Source of the DNA: Euclidia mi
Taxonomy: Eukaryota; Arthropoda; Insecta; Lepidoptera; Erebidae
Direction: 5' to 3'
DNA length: 64,000 nucleotides
Assembly (NCBI GenBank): GCA_944739405.2
Contig: OX123205.2
Coordinates: 38,770,475-38,834,474 of the forward strand
The translations under genes and the position numbers were made by a program. Of this stretch, positions 30,967 through 41,734 are shown in pieces (the first letter of the stretch is position 1; each line of letters opens with the position of its first letter). The notes beneath the pieces are model-generated. The model searched no databases. It saw only the letters and a list, made by a program, of their open reading frames with translations, and was not told the origin of the DNA.

Positions 30967-31610
30967 GGTTTACTCGCCGCCTCCTTGGCTTTGATATCAG
31001 CTAGCACCCTGAACGCCTCATTCTCACCCCTGGGGCTTGGCACATTCACATCAGAGCACTTAGCACTACACGGACTCTCCGAAGTTCGACCGGACAGATC
31101 AAAGTACCTGTCCTGCGCATGTATCAACTGAGTCACCGTAAACGCGGGAGTGTCAGAATCGCTCACTTTAAAATCAACTTGAGGTCCGAACAACGATTCA
31201 TCGTATTCTAAACTAAGTTTTCGCTTGAAAAATCTATCGTCTTTAATGTCTTTCGATGGAGAGATGTCGTCTAGACGAGATTGGATTGTTATGTCGAGTT
31301 TGTTTGCGCTGTTCAGTCGCAAAGAGCGCTCTGTAGTGAACGCGTAAGGCGTGTTAGCTAGCTCTTCTTCGATACTGTTGTAGCGGCTTCTGAATAGCGA
31401 GCGTGGTGTCTCCCCACCAGAGTCTACGTCGTATTTCCCCCCAAAAAGGTCGTATTGCGCGAATCTGTTGTTTATGGTGTCGAACTTGGGGTCTGTTATG
31501 TCTTTGTCTGGTTCTTTGGGGCTGGTTGTGGGACTCATGTTGATCTGGACAATGCCGTGTTCGTCTTTGTATTTTAGCTTCAGCGCCATTTTTAGGGCGG
31601 CATATTTCAT
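30967..31610 (-). CDS. Internal coding exon of an unrecognised host gene
   Basis: A 644-nt exon on the minus strand. The acceptor side reads CTTTTCTTTCCACAG directly before ATGAAATATGC (31613-31611 is CAG); the donor side reads AAACC then GTGAGTAC (30966-30961). It is open throughout: 214 codons plus two bases, so the next exon joins in phase 2. The protein is highly charged, with many Asp/Glu/Lys/Arg, Ser-Pro sites (SPTTSPKEP, DISPSKD, VPSPRGE), no membrane segment and no cysteine pattern; the first 20 residues could form a basic helix. It looks mostly disordered, perhaps a scaffold or signalling protein, but I recognise no family. The initial ATG right at the acceptor may be internal Met or a start with a spliced 5' UTR. 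Flanks are repeat-derived, whereas the exon matches no repeat in the window. Other exons were not identified. Confidence 0.75.
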
Positions 31611-31944
31611 CTGTGGAAAGAAAAGTTTATGTTAGTACGTTGCTGTAATGATTTTAATAAAATAAAGTTAAAGAAAATATCTTTGCTTAACATTTTATTA
31701 TTGTGGGTATTGTATATTCCAATTTGAATTTTAATCTTTGGCGAACTCTATAATGTTATAAAATATCTTACTTATACCTAAGTTTTAGTAACAATGATGT
31801 ACCCTGTTGTGCAAAGGTATGAGGGAGAGTACCATTGGGTAAAGCTACATAAATAAGTAATAATAAATTGAACGTACCTACATTTTATTGAGAAGGACTT
31901 TTTTTAATTTAAATTCTTCGGTTTTTTAGATTTTATATCTTTAC

Positions 31945-32147
31945 TAGAGGACGCCAGCAGTTACAACTGCATTTTTTTTTATTTACCCGTTTTGGCCGAT
32001 CCCGTGGGAATTTCGGAAAATCCCTTCTTAGTGCACCCCTACGGTCCCCAAGGAACATACATGCCAAATTTCAGCTTCCTGCGCCCAATAGTTTCAGCTG
32101 TAGCGTGTCTGTCAGTCCGTAAGTAACGCAAGGATTTTGTATATTAA
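31945..32147 (-). mobile_element. Non-autonomous Helitron H2
   Basis: CTAGAGGACGCCAGCAGTTA at the left (3' end of the element) to CGCAAGGATTTTGTATATTA. The best-preserved H2 copy. Confidence 0.7.
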
Positions 32148-32551
32148 GATGGCTATGCGCTATAATTTTAATTTGTTTTCAGGCCCCTATGTGTAATTAT
32201 GTTATGTTTTTTGCTAAAATGCTATTTCTAATTCATTAGGTATGATCTTCTAAGGACAGAGATAGCCTGGTAAAGACACTGGCAGACTACTAGGTATACA
32301 GACAGAGAGTGACTTTCATCACATTTGACCTTTCTATTGAATCATTTTCTATTCCTAATAACCTCACCCGGAGAATCGAGCTCGGATCCACGTAATGGAA
32401 AATCTCGACAGCAAACAAAACAATTTACATATTAAACTCAGTATTATGCTAACCCAGGTAAGAAAAATTGGTCTGTTAATTTCTTTGCGGGGTTTTTTTT
32501 ATGCAGGTTCATCTCATTAAATCGATAGCGCTATGGTTAAAGATGTTTTAA

Positions 32552-33055
32552 CGTCCGGTTGCCGTGCGGGAGTGTAAGCGACTGCTACGTCGAAGGTCGC
32601 GGGTTCGATTCCCGCTCAAGTCAAACATTTGTGTACATGAACATGGATGTTTATCTTGGTCTGGGTGTTTCTATGTATCATCATCATCATCATCATCAGC
32701 CTTTAACAGTCCACTGCTGGACTAGGCCTCTCCTTTGAAGGGAGGAATTGGCCTACTATACCACGCTGGCCAAACGGGTTGGCATAGGGTTTGTATCAAG
32801 TTTTCCTTCTCTTACAGTGCTGTTCTCTGCATAATTTGCTCCCTCTGTCGGCTCTTACGTCACCCATGGGATGATATGGGGTGGTGACATTCCGTATTCT
32901 TAATCCGTCACCACACGGACGTACAATTTCTATGTATAATGTGTATGTATTTACGAAAAAAAAAATATATATGTATGTTTATCCATTATCTAGTACCCAT
33001 AGTACAAGCTCTGCTTAGTTTGGGACTAGATGGTGTTGTGTGAATGTGGTAGAAT
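32552..33055 (+). mobile_element. SINE-D, split by SINE-E
   Basis: Head GTCCGGTTGCCGTGCGGGAG and GCGGGTTCGATTCCCGCTC, then AAACATTTGTGTACATGAAC and GGTCTGGGTGTTTCTATGTA. After the nested insertion it resumes with TATGTTTATCCATTATCTAG and CATAGTACAAGCTCTGCTTA. Confidence 0.8.
32679..32926 (-). mobile_element. SINE-E nested in SINE-D, 11-bp TSD
   Basis: Minus strand from GTCCGTGTGGTGACGGATTA to CCAGCAGTGGACTGTTAAAG and (ATG)n. TTTCTATGTAT flanks at 32668-32678 and 32927-32937. The 5' end has no clear tRNA boxes. The tail is RTE-type. Confidence 0.8.
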
Positions 33056-33405
33056 ATAGAATATTATATCCAATATTTTTTATCTCAAAGGTAGGTAAGT
33101 AAGTCAAACTACTACTAAGTACTTATGCATAATTTAATTAGCAATTAAAATTGTCACTACGGGCTAGGTAGCTTTTACTGATTTACTTACTAGTAGATTA
33201 ACTACGTACTAGACAAAAGTGACCTAACAGAAATTTAATTTCGCCGATGACATAATTAAATTTGTGATTCTGCTGCTATTTATCACAAAATTGCCAACTT
33301 TTTGGATATTTTTATTTGAATCCTGCCAAAACAGCTAAATAACAAAATGATAAAAAATGCCAACAACGCTACCTTAGAATATTAGTTATGGGTTATACAA
33401 TTGGG
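33056..33405. other. No gene seen
   Basis: AT-rich unassigned DNA. Confidence 0.4.
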
Positions 33406-33410
33406 ATCAC

Positions 33411-33905
33411 TCATCATCATCATCATGAACCCTGTATTATACTATCCCACTGCTGGACACAGGCCTATTCTCACAATGAGAAGAGTAAGGCCATAGTCCA
33501 GCACCCTGACATAGTGCGGGTTGGCAGACTTCACATCACATTTTAAAGGTCAAGTAGAGCCTTGCTGATTTCAGCATGAATGGGCCGGCTCGACCGGGGA
33601 AGAACTACCCTCTCACAGAAAATCGACGTAAAGTAACAGTACCTAAACTGTTGCGTTTCGTTCGGTGAGTGATAGTGCCGGAGCCCTATCTCCTATTCCT
33701 TCTCCCTCATCCCACGCCTTATCCTATCCCTTTTCCCAACCCCAAGGGGCGGCAACGCACTTGTGACTCCTGTGGTGTTGCTTGTGTCCATGGGCGGCGG
33801 TAATTGCTTACCATCAGGCGATCCGTCTGCTCGTTTGCCGCCTATGACTATAAAAAAAAAAACATATCTTTCGAGAACAGTATGTAATGTAAATAAAATT
33901 CGGTC
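33411..33905 (-). mobile_element. SINE-B2 split by SINE-G
   Basis: (ATC)n and TATCCCACTGCTGGACAC to GGCAGACTTCACAT at 33411-33540, then SINE-G, then the SINE-B2 sequence resumes with TCTTTCGAGAACAGTATG. Confidence 0.7.
33554..33862 (+). mobile_element. SINE-G
   Basis: Starts GTAGAGCCTTGCTGATTTCA, contains GGGCCGGCTCGACCGGGGAA, GTTTCGTTCGGTGAGTGA, CAAGGGGCGGCAACGCACTT, and ends CGCCTATGACTATAAAAAAA. No tRNA or 5S head recognised. Copies at 40612-40917 and 63762-64000. Confidence 0.75.
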
Positions 33906-33909
33906 CTCT

Positions 33910-33976
33910 GCGCTTCGGGATTGAACCCTGAACGCCTACTCAGCGAAGTCAATGTAACGACTACGCCACCGCTTTT
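33910..33976 (-). repeat. tRNA-like SINE head
   Basis: Minus strand GGTGGCGTAGTCGTTACATT then CAGGGTTCAATCCCG: A and B boxes at the usual distance, but not a foldable complete tRNA gene as far as I can tell. Confidence 0.45.
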
Positions 33977-34172
33977 CAATTTAATTCGCAATCAATTCAT
34001 TTAAACGTTTAGAAGATATAAGCGGTGAGTCATAGTCTAAATGTTATTTAATCAATGCCAACCGCTCGGTAACAATTTACCGCCCACGTTATTTTTACCG
34101 GGTCATGTCTTACGTTCGCGTTTTAAGGTGTTGATAGGTCGACGACATCGGTGATTTGTTTGGAGTTATATA

Positions 34173-34655
34173 TTTTTTTTTTAGTCTCACGCCTATATTC
34201 CTGAAGAGGAAGGCAGAGATGTTATATTATACGTACACTAGAGGATGCCCGCGGTTACACCCGCGTTATTTAAAGCTACTGCTCCGCTCCCGTCGCTCAC
34301 AGCGTGATGTTATAGCCTTTCCCGATAAACGGGCTATCTAATATTGAAAGAATTTTTCAAATCGGCCCAATAGTTCCTGAGATTAGCGCGTTCAAACAAA
34401 CAAACAAACTCTTCAGCTTTATATATTAGTATGAGATTAGATTAGATTTCGCTATGCAACGACTTTTAGGTCCCAGTAATAAGGGGCCAGCCTATTACTG
34501 TTGCTGAGCAGTTTGCCAGATTCTGTGCTGCTATTGAGATTTCGGAAAACTCATTAACACTTTGCCTGACCCTGGAATCGAATACGGTATCTCGGGTCTG
34601 ATCAACTGACGCAGACGCTATCCACTGGACCACGGAGGAAGTCCTAAGAGGAGTT
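34173..34655 (-). mobile_element. SINE-A1 relic split by Helitron H1
   Basis: SINE-A 3' end at 34173-34240 (GTCTCACGCCTATATTCCTG), Helitron H1 on the minus strand 34242-34437, then the rest of a heavily mutated SINE-A1 ending CCACTGGACCACGGAGGAAG. Confidence 0.65.
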
Positions 34656-34779
34656 ATAAATGTTATATTATAATAATAACATCGTGGGATAATTCATATG
34701 TGGCCGTGGGACTGGCCTATAAGTCCAGTAGTTTTATAAATACTGTGTAACAAAAAAGTTTATCACTTAACTGGTTGCC

Positions 34780-34845
34780 ATAATACAAGCTCGGCTTAGT
34801 TTGGAAGTAGACGACCTTGTGTGAGTCATCTTACAATATTAAATA
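34780..34845 (+). repeat. SINE-D 3' scrap
   Basis: CATAATACAAGCTCGGCTTA and ACCTTGTGTGAGTC match the SINE-D tail. Confidence 0.45.
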
Positions 34846-34876
34846 ATCATCATATTATTATATTATTTATAAAGCC

Positions 34877-35148
34877 TAGCCTGCCTTCGTGGTCCAGTGC
34901 GTAGTAACGTATGCGACTGCTAATCGGAGGTCCCGGGTTCGATTTCCGGGTCGGGCCAAAGTGTTACTGGGTTTTTCCGAATAGGTACTCAGTAGCACCC
35001 CGGAGTCCGGTAATGTGCCCGGTAACGGCAATAGGCTCGCCCCCTATTACGTGGGGACAAAAAATTCATGGCGAAATGTGGATGTAATATTTACACCTCT
35101 GCCTACCCCTTCGGGGATACAGGCGTGCGACTATAAAAAAAATATATA
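34877..35148 (+). mobile_element. SINE-A1, full length
   Basis: Plus-strand reference for the A1 form: GCCTTCGTGGTCCAGTGCGT, CCCGGGTTCGATTTCCGGG, ATGTGCCCGGTAACGGCAAT, and GGGGATACAGGCGTGCGACT. Confidence 0.88.
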
Positions 35149-35625
35149 GCTAATAATATTATAGTCAAGGCAAGTAATTTTATGTAAAATTATTTGTACT
35201 TGTAGGGACTAAGGAAGGATTTTGTAATAAGAAGGGCCCCTTATAAAAAAATCCTTGGAGATCCTTAAGGACGTAAAATAAAGGTTGAAATTTTGAGCAG
35301 GCAAAGCTACAGGTAACTGCTAGCTATGTGATATGTATAGAAGGTTTTCTAAACAAGATAATGTTTTTTAAATAGTACCTAAAAATGTGGGTCGTGTTGT
35401 CTTTTCTTGTGAGGTCCTTATCTGTCTAAAAGTGTAAGTTATTATAACGGGTTTAAAGGAATTCAAGTTATTTACTAAGAGGCAAGCCGGATTATTTTTT
35501 TACCATAATGTTTTAACATTCCTTCTTAAAATCGGAGAGAGTTTTTAATGGTGCCTACTTAAATAAATTAAAAAAACTATAGCTATTCGTATTCTTTGGT
35601 TAGTATAAACTTTCTATGTATAATA
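35149..35625. other. No gene or repeat assigned
   Basis: AT-rich DNA without supported features. Confidence 0.4.
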
Positions 35626-35626
35626 T

Positions 35627-35874
35627 ATTCTACCACATTCACATAACACCATCTAGTCCCAAACTAAGCAGAGCTTGTACTATGGGTGCTAAACAATGGA
35701 TAAACATACTAGTATACTTCTTTGTAAATTCATTTATATATAAATACATGGAAACACCCAGACTGAGACAAACATCCATGTTCACGCACACAAATGTTTG
35801 ACTAGAGCGGGAATCGAACCCGCGACCTTCGGCGTGGCCGTCATTTACACTCCCGGTACGCCACCGGATCGTCA
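35627..35874 (-). mobile_element. SINE-D, full length
   Basis: Uninterrupted minus copy from CACATTCACATAACACCATC to the head (GGGAATCGAACCCGCGACC, CACTCCCGGTACGCC). Confidence 0.8.
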
Positions 35875-35904
35875 TAACATGTATATATTAAAAGGTTTAT
35901 TATT

Positions 35905-36151
35905 TTATAGACTCACGCCTGTATCCCCGAAGGGGTAGGCAGAGGCGTAATAGGTGTTACACCCACATTTCGCCATGATTTTTTTAGTATCACGTAAAAG
36001 GTTTACATGTAGGTTTATCCATTGTCTAAGCCATACTCATGCTATATACCTACTATATAATAGCGATAGCCTAGTGGAGAGACCGACGGACTGCTACGCG
36101 GAGGGTTTCGGGTTAAAATCCACGGCACACACTAATGACTATTCGAAGTTA
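35905..36151. repeat. SINE-A 3' part (minus) followed by a SINE-B head (plus)
   Basis: 35905-36001 is SINE-A tail and core; 36060-36151 is a SINE-B head (GCGATAGCCTAGTGGAGAGA, GGGTTAAAATCC, a destroyed B box) truncated after GACTATTCGAAGTTA. Confidence 0.65.
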
Positions 36152-36154
36152 AGG

Positions 36155-37490
36155 CGCTGTTATACCTCAGAAGCCGTGAAACACCTAATTTTTCGTCGCG
36201 CATCTAGCCATAACGGTACATATTACAAACTAGCAAAAATTAGAGCTTAAAGTCAAAAGTCTGAACAAAAGACTTTTGAAAGAATTTTTAATGTACGTAA
36301 AATAGAATCACGGTAAAAAAATCACAAAATCGAGGCAGAAAATAATCTTTCGTCTTACTGTTTGCAATATTTTGATCGTAAGCTGTCATATTTTTTTTGA
36401 TAATATTGTAGGAAATCTAATGAACTAAAGAATTACCCTATTTATTTTCATATTATACGTGTATATTTTGTTAAATTAAATAAAATCTGCCAAACGTCTA
36501 TGATTTTGACGCTCGGTAGATCCCATCAATATCAAACGCTTCAGCAATTTAAACCTTATTAGCATAAGCGGTGTACTGAGTGTCAGTTGCTAGTTTACGT
36601 CCCGCCCAGACCTCATCATTCGGCTATGAGCCCTGTGAGAGATAGGTCATGTCGCTTGCGTCTCCGCTGCACGAAATGTTACGTAAACCTGTTTGTTATT
36701 TATAATACGCCGATTTGAGTTCGTAATTTCATGTTTTATGTTATAGACTGAATACTTTGAATCAAATAGGCTTTTCATGTAACTATGGGCACATATAATT
36801 AGGACCTAAGTTTATACTCTTGTTGCGTATAATGTGTTATTGTTTCTGTGCTTATAAATATATAATTAGAAGAATAAAATATGGACAATTAGAGAAATGA
36901 AGTTCTACGAAGGATTTGTACAAGAAAGCGTCGTAATAAAATAGAAATTCATCCATGGCCAAGTGATTATGAAATATGTAACATTTTTACCCAAATTATT
37001 TTCATAAGAGTCTTTTATGACTAACTATGTTACTTATATATTATCGATTATGCATAATATAATTATATAAATTATTCTCCCAATACATAGCTGCCACAGT
37101 TTTCAATTTTTGAAAGAGTAATAACATAAAATCGAATCATTTTATGTACCTATATTTCAAATTCATTAGCTTGTCAGAGCGCCTGGAGCGCTAAGATGCC
37201 GCCACGGCAAACAATAATGATGACAGCGCTAATATGGCGCTCCGCAATCCGCACACAAGCGGTAGCGAATGTTGTATTATTGTGTTTTGAACATAAACCT
37301 TTTTAGGTACATCGGGTAAAACTTTGATTATTTATAAACTATTAGGTATGTCTCAGTACATCTAATATCTTTTTAATTTCTAAAATCAATCATTTATAAG
37401 TAAGAAGGTGACTTCTCTGTTTGCTATAACACAAGATATAGTATTTTTTTAATAATAAAGTACGTAACTAATTATCATTATTGTAATTAC
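36155..37490. other. No gene seen; apparently low-repeat
   Basis: About 1.3 kb of AT-rich DNA. A small GC-rich patch at 37180-37265 has GGAGCGCTAAGATGCCGCC partly pairing with GCGCTAATATGGCGCTCC, perhaps a small foldback. Nothing else supported. Confidence 0.4.
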
Positions 37491-37493
37491 AGT

Positions 37494-38399
37494 GAAGTTA
37501 AAGATAACAGTTCTGCAACGTCTTACACACATTTGACTTCAGTCATTCCTAACACGATCTGTTCAAGAGCTAGCCAAGAAATGCCAAACAATTTTTTTAA
37601 CAAATTTGACTCAAATTCCGTAGTGATAAGCTTACAAGAATACAAGAGAGATAGCAGTGACTGGTTCGAATTGCGTAAGAATATGTTGACAGATTTAAAT
37701 TTTTGTATAGTGGTAAAAAGAAGAGATAACAGCAGTAAAGCCAACTTAGTAAAAAATATTTAGTACAAATAAAATATTTGCAATGTAAAATCAGTTGCGC
37801 ATGGAATCTAAAATGAAGAACTGGCTTTGCAACAACTGGCGAAGCAAGAAAATGTAACAATCGAGACTTGTGGATTATTCGATTATTGGTGCCACGCCAG
37901 ATGGATTAATAGGTCCAAACACGATTGTGGAAATTTAATGTTCTAAAGTTGCCTATAAGAATGGCCTGGAGAATAGTATAAGAGCAAATAAAATACAAAT
38001 ATGGAAACATGATAAAAAAGTGAACTGACTAGTCTAAACAAATATTGTAATTGTTATTACCAAATGCAGGGGCAACGCCACGTTACACGCAAACAAAAGT
38101 GTTTATTTGCTGTGTGGAGTGACGAAAGTATACTACTAAAAATAGAAATTATAGAAAGAGATGATGTTTTCTGGGAGAAGCTTGTGGCGTTTTATATGAA
38201 TTGGCAGTTGCCTGAAATTGTTGATTCTCATCAAGCTCAAGGGATGGCATTGCGAGATCACGGAGAGGAAAATGTTTCATCAGTGCTTGAAATTTCTACA
38301 ATACCAAGCCATAAAAGGAAAGTAAATGAAACTTTGCCTCGTGAACAACAGCAAATAATAAGTCTTATCACCTCACACACTGCCGTTAACATTCGATGA
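37494..38399 (+). pseudogene. Broken YqaJ-family nuclease ORF of transposon type
   Basis: Three segments in shifting frames follow the order of a YqaJ/lambda-exonuclease-fold protein as found in arthropod transposons of the ISL2EU (PIF-related) group. The first (37533-37763) has SSDWFELRKNMLT and VVKRRDNSS. The second (about 37815-38020) has LALQQLAKQENVTIET, a frameshift, then GATPDGLIG and TIVEI followed by a stop where the family has the catalytic Lys of the PD-(D/E)xK motif. The third (about 38050-38399) has a Q-x-QGQ motif, HVTRKQKCLFAVW and FYMNWQLPEIVD. A premature stop, frameshifts and loss of the catalytic Lys make it dead. No transposase or inverted ends were recognised next to it, so the transposon link comes from family knowledge. 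Confidence 0.65.
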
Positions 38400-39420
38400 T
38401 AATAAAGAAAACCTGCCGGGTTGTAGCAGACAGCTAACTTTTGATCAGCTGTAAACTCTGTATTTCGTTAATAAATTATAAATGAATATAAATTAATAAA
38501 CATCTTTTAATATTTATTTTCTTTGAAACAACACATATTTGAAGTGAAAGAATCTTTTTATTATTTTCCATACAAACATGTATGACGAGAGCTAACGAAA
38601 AAGCAGTAACTCAAATTCTAATTCTATAATTTTCTAAGCGACATAGCAGTATCTCATGAATAAGGTATATCCACATATATTTTTGATGTTTCATGTATTT
38701 TGAAAAATAATAATGGGTTGGGTTTCGAAACGAGTCGCCTGAATTTGAGGGTATTGGTAGTGTAGGGGGCTTAAGGTAGTTCGTTTTAATCCCCTAAAAG
38801 TAATTTTGGCTGCCAAAGTTGCGTGTTTCATAAATACTTCGGCAATTATGCAAAACGGAGCATAGTTTTTATACTTAAGTACAGTTTCACAAATGTAATT
38901 TTTAGGTTTTATGTGAAAAACGTGAAACGAAACGCAAAACTGCCATCTTGGAATGATCATATTGACAGCTAATGTCAAATTTGTGGGTCATTGCTTTCGA
39001 GTGCCTCGGGTTAGGTGCGACTGTAATAAGTAAATAAATAGGTTATGTTAGATTCTCTTTTGACCCATAATCCGAAAATAGGAGCCCTTCGCAGGGCTCC
39101 GACAACCTTAGTTTATTAAACTAGTGTGATGAATGTGGATGTTGGCAGTGCCATACACACCGATGTTTGGAGATTTTTTTTTTCAGAGGAAACCAAGTAT
39201 TTCCGGCAAGTGAAAATGGTGAGGGGGGTTTCAAGACCTCCCCTGCTCCCTCTCCAATCACTCACAACCCCTAAAAACGGCGACGTATTTTGAAACCTTT
39301 GCCATAATAATTATACCTATAATAACAATAAACATCCATAAATAAATAAAAGAAATCAACTTTTACTAAACTTCAATTATCTCGTAACTCGCTTTAGTTG
39401 AGATACGGTTTGTGCGCTTA
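38400..39420. other. No gene; unassigned
   Basis: Contains a minus-strand open frame of 95 codons (38691-38978) that I do not recognise, and a short repeat-like block GGAGCCCTTCGCAGGGCTCC (39080-39100, self-complementary). Confidence 0.35.
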
Positions 39421-39429
39421 GTAGAGCAG

Positions 39430-39735
39430 TATTGTGTTTTTTAGCGTACCGTAGCCAAAAATTGTAAAAACGGAACCCTTATAGATTCGCAATGTCTGTC
39501 TGTCTGTCCGCCCGTATGTCACAGCCAATTTACTGCAAAACAGATTTGAAAACTGGCAGGAATGGAATTAGATGTAGGTATTCTATGAACTGCTTCACTA
39601 TTTTTATACAAAAACAAAACAAACATAATAATGGCCTCTCCATACATGGAACTGACTTAATTATTTTTATCATCTTACGGCACGTAGGTATTTACCTACT
39701 TTCGTCAACATTTAATACCTATAACGTCTAATGTA
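39430..39735. repeat. MITE-like GGAACCC element, left part
   Basis: GTACCGTAGCCAAAAATTG, CGGAACCCTTATAGATTCG and a GTCTGTCTGTCTGTCC run are the left end of a common lepidopteran repeat related in style to 415-1270. The right end was not found. Confidence 0.45.
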
Positions 39736-40060
39736 AACCAGTTTTGCTCGTGGCTGCACTGAGAACAAAAATTGCGCTATGCCTATATTGTACAAACAGA
39801 TTGATGTATGTAATATAAATTTTAATATCAGTATCTCAATTCAATATGCTAAAACGTTTTGCTTGCGATTTTGAAATATTGGAATACGGATGTCGCCAGA
39901 ATACGGCCGCACGCGACGAGAATGAAGGGGGGCGCCCCGCAGTAGACGGAGCTAAGCTCCCTTCACCTCCCCTGCTTCACCCCCTCATTTACCAAAACAG
40001 TCGCTTTAAGTGTGTTTTAAATTGTTAATTATCATTTTATATTTTATATCATTAATATAT
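39736..40060. other. No gene seen
   Basis: Unassigned; a GC-richer stretch at 39895-39990. Confidence 0.35.
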
Positions 40061-40061
40061 G

Positions 40062-40300
40062 AGGAAACCTGCATGTCTGAGTGTTCTCCATAATGTTCTC
40101 GAAAGACATGTGAAGTCTGCCAACCCGCACTTGGTCAGCGTGGTGGACTATGGCCGTACCCTTCTCATAGAGAGAAGAGGCCCGTTGGGCACGGGCCTCT
40201 TCTCTGTAGGGCTCTGGGCAGTGGGATGAGAAGATCAAACGATCAACCAGTGTCGAACCCGTGGCGTTCGATTTTAAGTCGTCATCCATACAGACAGAGA
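40062..40300 (+). mobile_element. SINE-B2 fragment with inverted duplication
   Basis: CCTGCATGTCTGAGTGTTCT to CTTCTCATAGAGAGAAGAGG is SINE-B2; it then turns back on itself (40173-40207), making AGAGAAGAGGCCCGT pair with ACGGGCCTCTTCTCT around a 5-nt loop. A decayed B box follows near 40255. Confidence 0.7.
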
Positions 40301-40611
40301 CAAGTGCGCTTGTTTTGCTAAACTTTTCTGGCAGGCGTTATAGATAATACCTATGATTATGTGTAATAAGATTTAGATTTTGAAAATCCGTAAACTGTAG
40401 TTTAATTTCAATGTGTAATATTCACGTAAACCCAAGAAGATATTATATTAAGATTTAGATTGAGTTGCCTCATTCTTCAAACTCCCACGAGTAGGTATAA
40501 GTAGGTATATCATTGAAGAATCGTAGATTAACTACTCAATATTCGATCTATCTTATAGGATTTAATATTCAATCTATTTATATATCTCTATTATAGCAAT
40601 GCTCTCCTACC

Positions 40612-40917
40612 GTAGAGCTTTGCTGATTTCAGCATGAATGGGCCGGCTCGACCGGGGAAGTACTACCCTCTCACAGAAAATCGACGTAAAGTAACAGTAC
40701 CGAAAATGTTGCGTTTCGTTCGGTGAGTGAGAGTGCCGGAGACCTTATCCCCTATTCCTTCTCCCTCATCCCACTCCTCATCCTATCTCTTTTCCCAACC
40801 CCAAGGGGCGGCAACGCACTTGTGACTCCTGTGGTGTTGCTTGTGTCCGTGGGCGGCGGTAATTGCTTACTATCAGGTAATCCGTCTGCTCGTTAGCCGC
40901 CTATTACTATAAAAAAA
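40612..40917 (+). mobile_element. SINE-G, full length
   Basis: GTAGAGCTTTGCTGATTTCA to CCTATTACTATAAAAAAA. Close to the 33554-33862 copy. Confidence 0.8.
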
Positions 40918-41025
40918 TCATTTTTTGAGATTTTAGATTTGTTTTTGACATATTATAAGCTCCATACAAAATATGTCAAACACGAATCTCGAATCTCAAA
41001 ATCCATGTATGGATCGAATATTGAA
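40918..41025. mobile_element. Foldback MITE M3, copy 1
   Basis: GAGATTTTAGATTTGTTTTTGACATA pairs imperfectly with its inverted copy; ends GATCGAATATTGAA. It directly abuts the SINE-G A tail. A second, more complete copy is at 55195-55303 just upstream of the SV2-like start codon. Confidence 0.7.
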
Positions 41026-41129
41026 ACCGGCAGTAAATCATCATCTGAGAATTCTGAGATACTACCCACCCATGTGCTTTCCTATATTAGGGCAAGGTTT
41101 CATCAAATCCATCCAATAGTTTAAGCATG

Positions 41130-41730
41130 ACAGAAGGATATACTAAAAAGCACCTTAGGGATAGTCCACATTTTCCAAAAAAAAAAACTTTGGAATGACA
41201 TTTGTAATTTTGTACTAGTATCTGACAAATTCATTTAACATAAACTTATCATGCAGCGGTAAAACTGTTTATTACGCTATTTAGTCTTTCCATAAGCCCT
41301 AAACCTGTCAGACTTATCATAACCACTTAAAAAAAAACAAAGCATAACACAAATTCGTCAAAACACTACCACAGACCGCGAAAAACAAAGGAATCGCAAA
41401 ACAACTAATTAAAACAAAACAAATGCCTTCTTTACTGTTTGAAGGCCTCTGCCGACCCCCCTGGGTGCACCTGTCGACGGCAATTATGTTGATCCACCCC
41501 CATACACACCCCCAAGACTTATTACTCACTACTACATATATTATTGTAACGTACTAACACTCGATACATAATATTTCACATGCTTGGTTTTAGGAGATGG
41601 AGTAGTGGAAGCTATGTTGAAGCTATAATTTCGTGTGTTTAAGCGACGCTACGCATTCTCAAATTTCTCAAACATCCGCGTCTTCGGGTTATAAAGAAAA
41701 TTTAGCTGTTGGTAATATTTTATGATACAT
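41130..41730. other. No gene seen
   Basis: Unassigned; a minus-strand open frame (41317-41529) is unremarkable. Confidence 0.35.
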
Positions 41731-41734
41731 TCAT

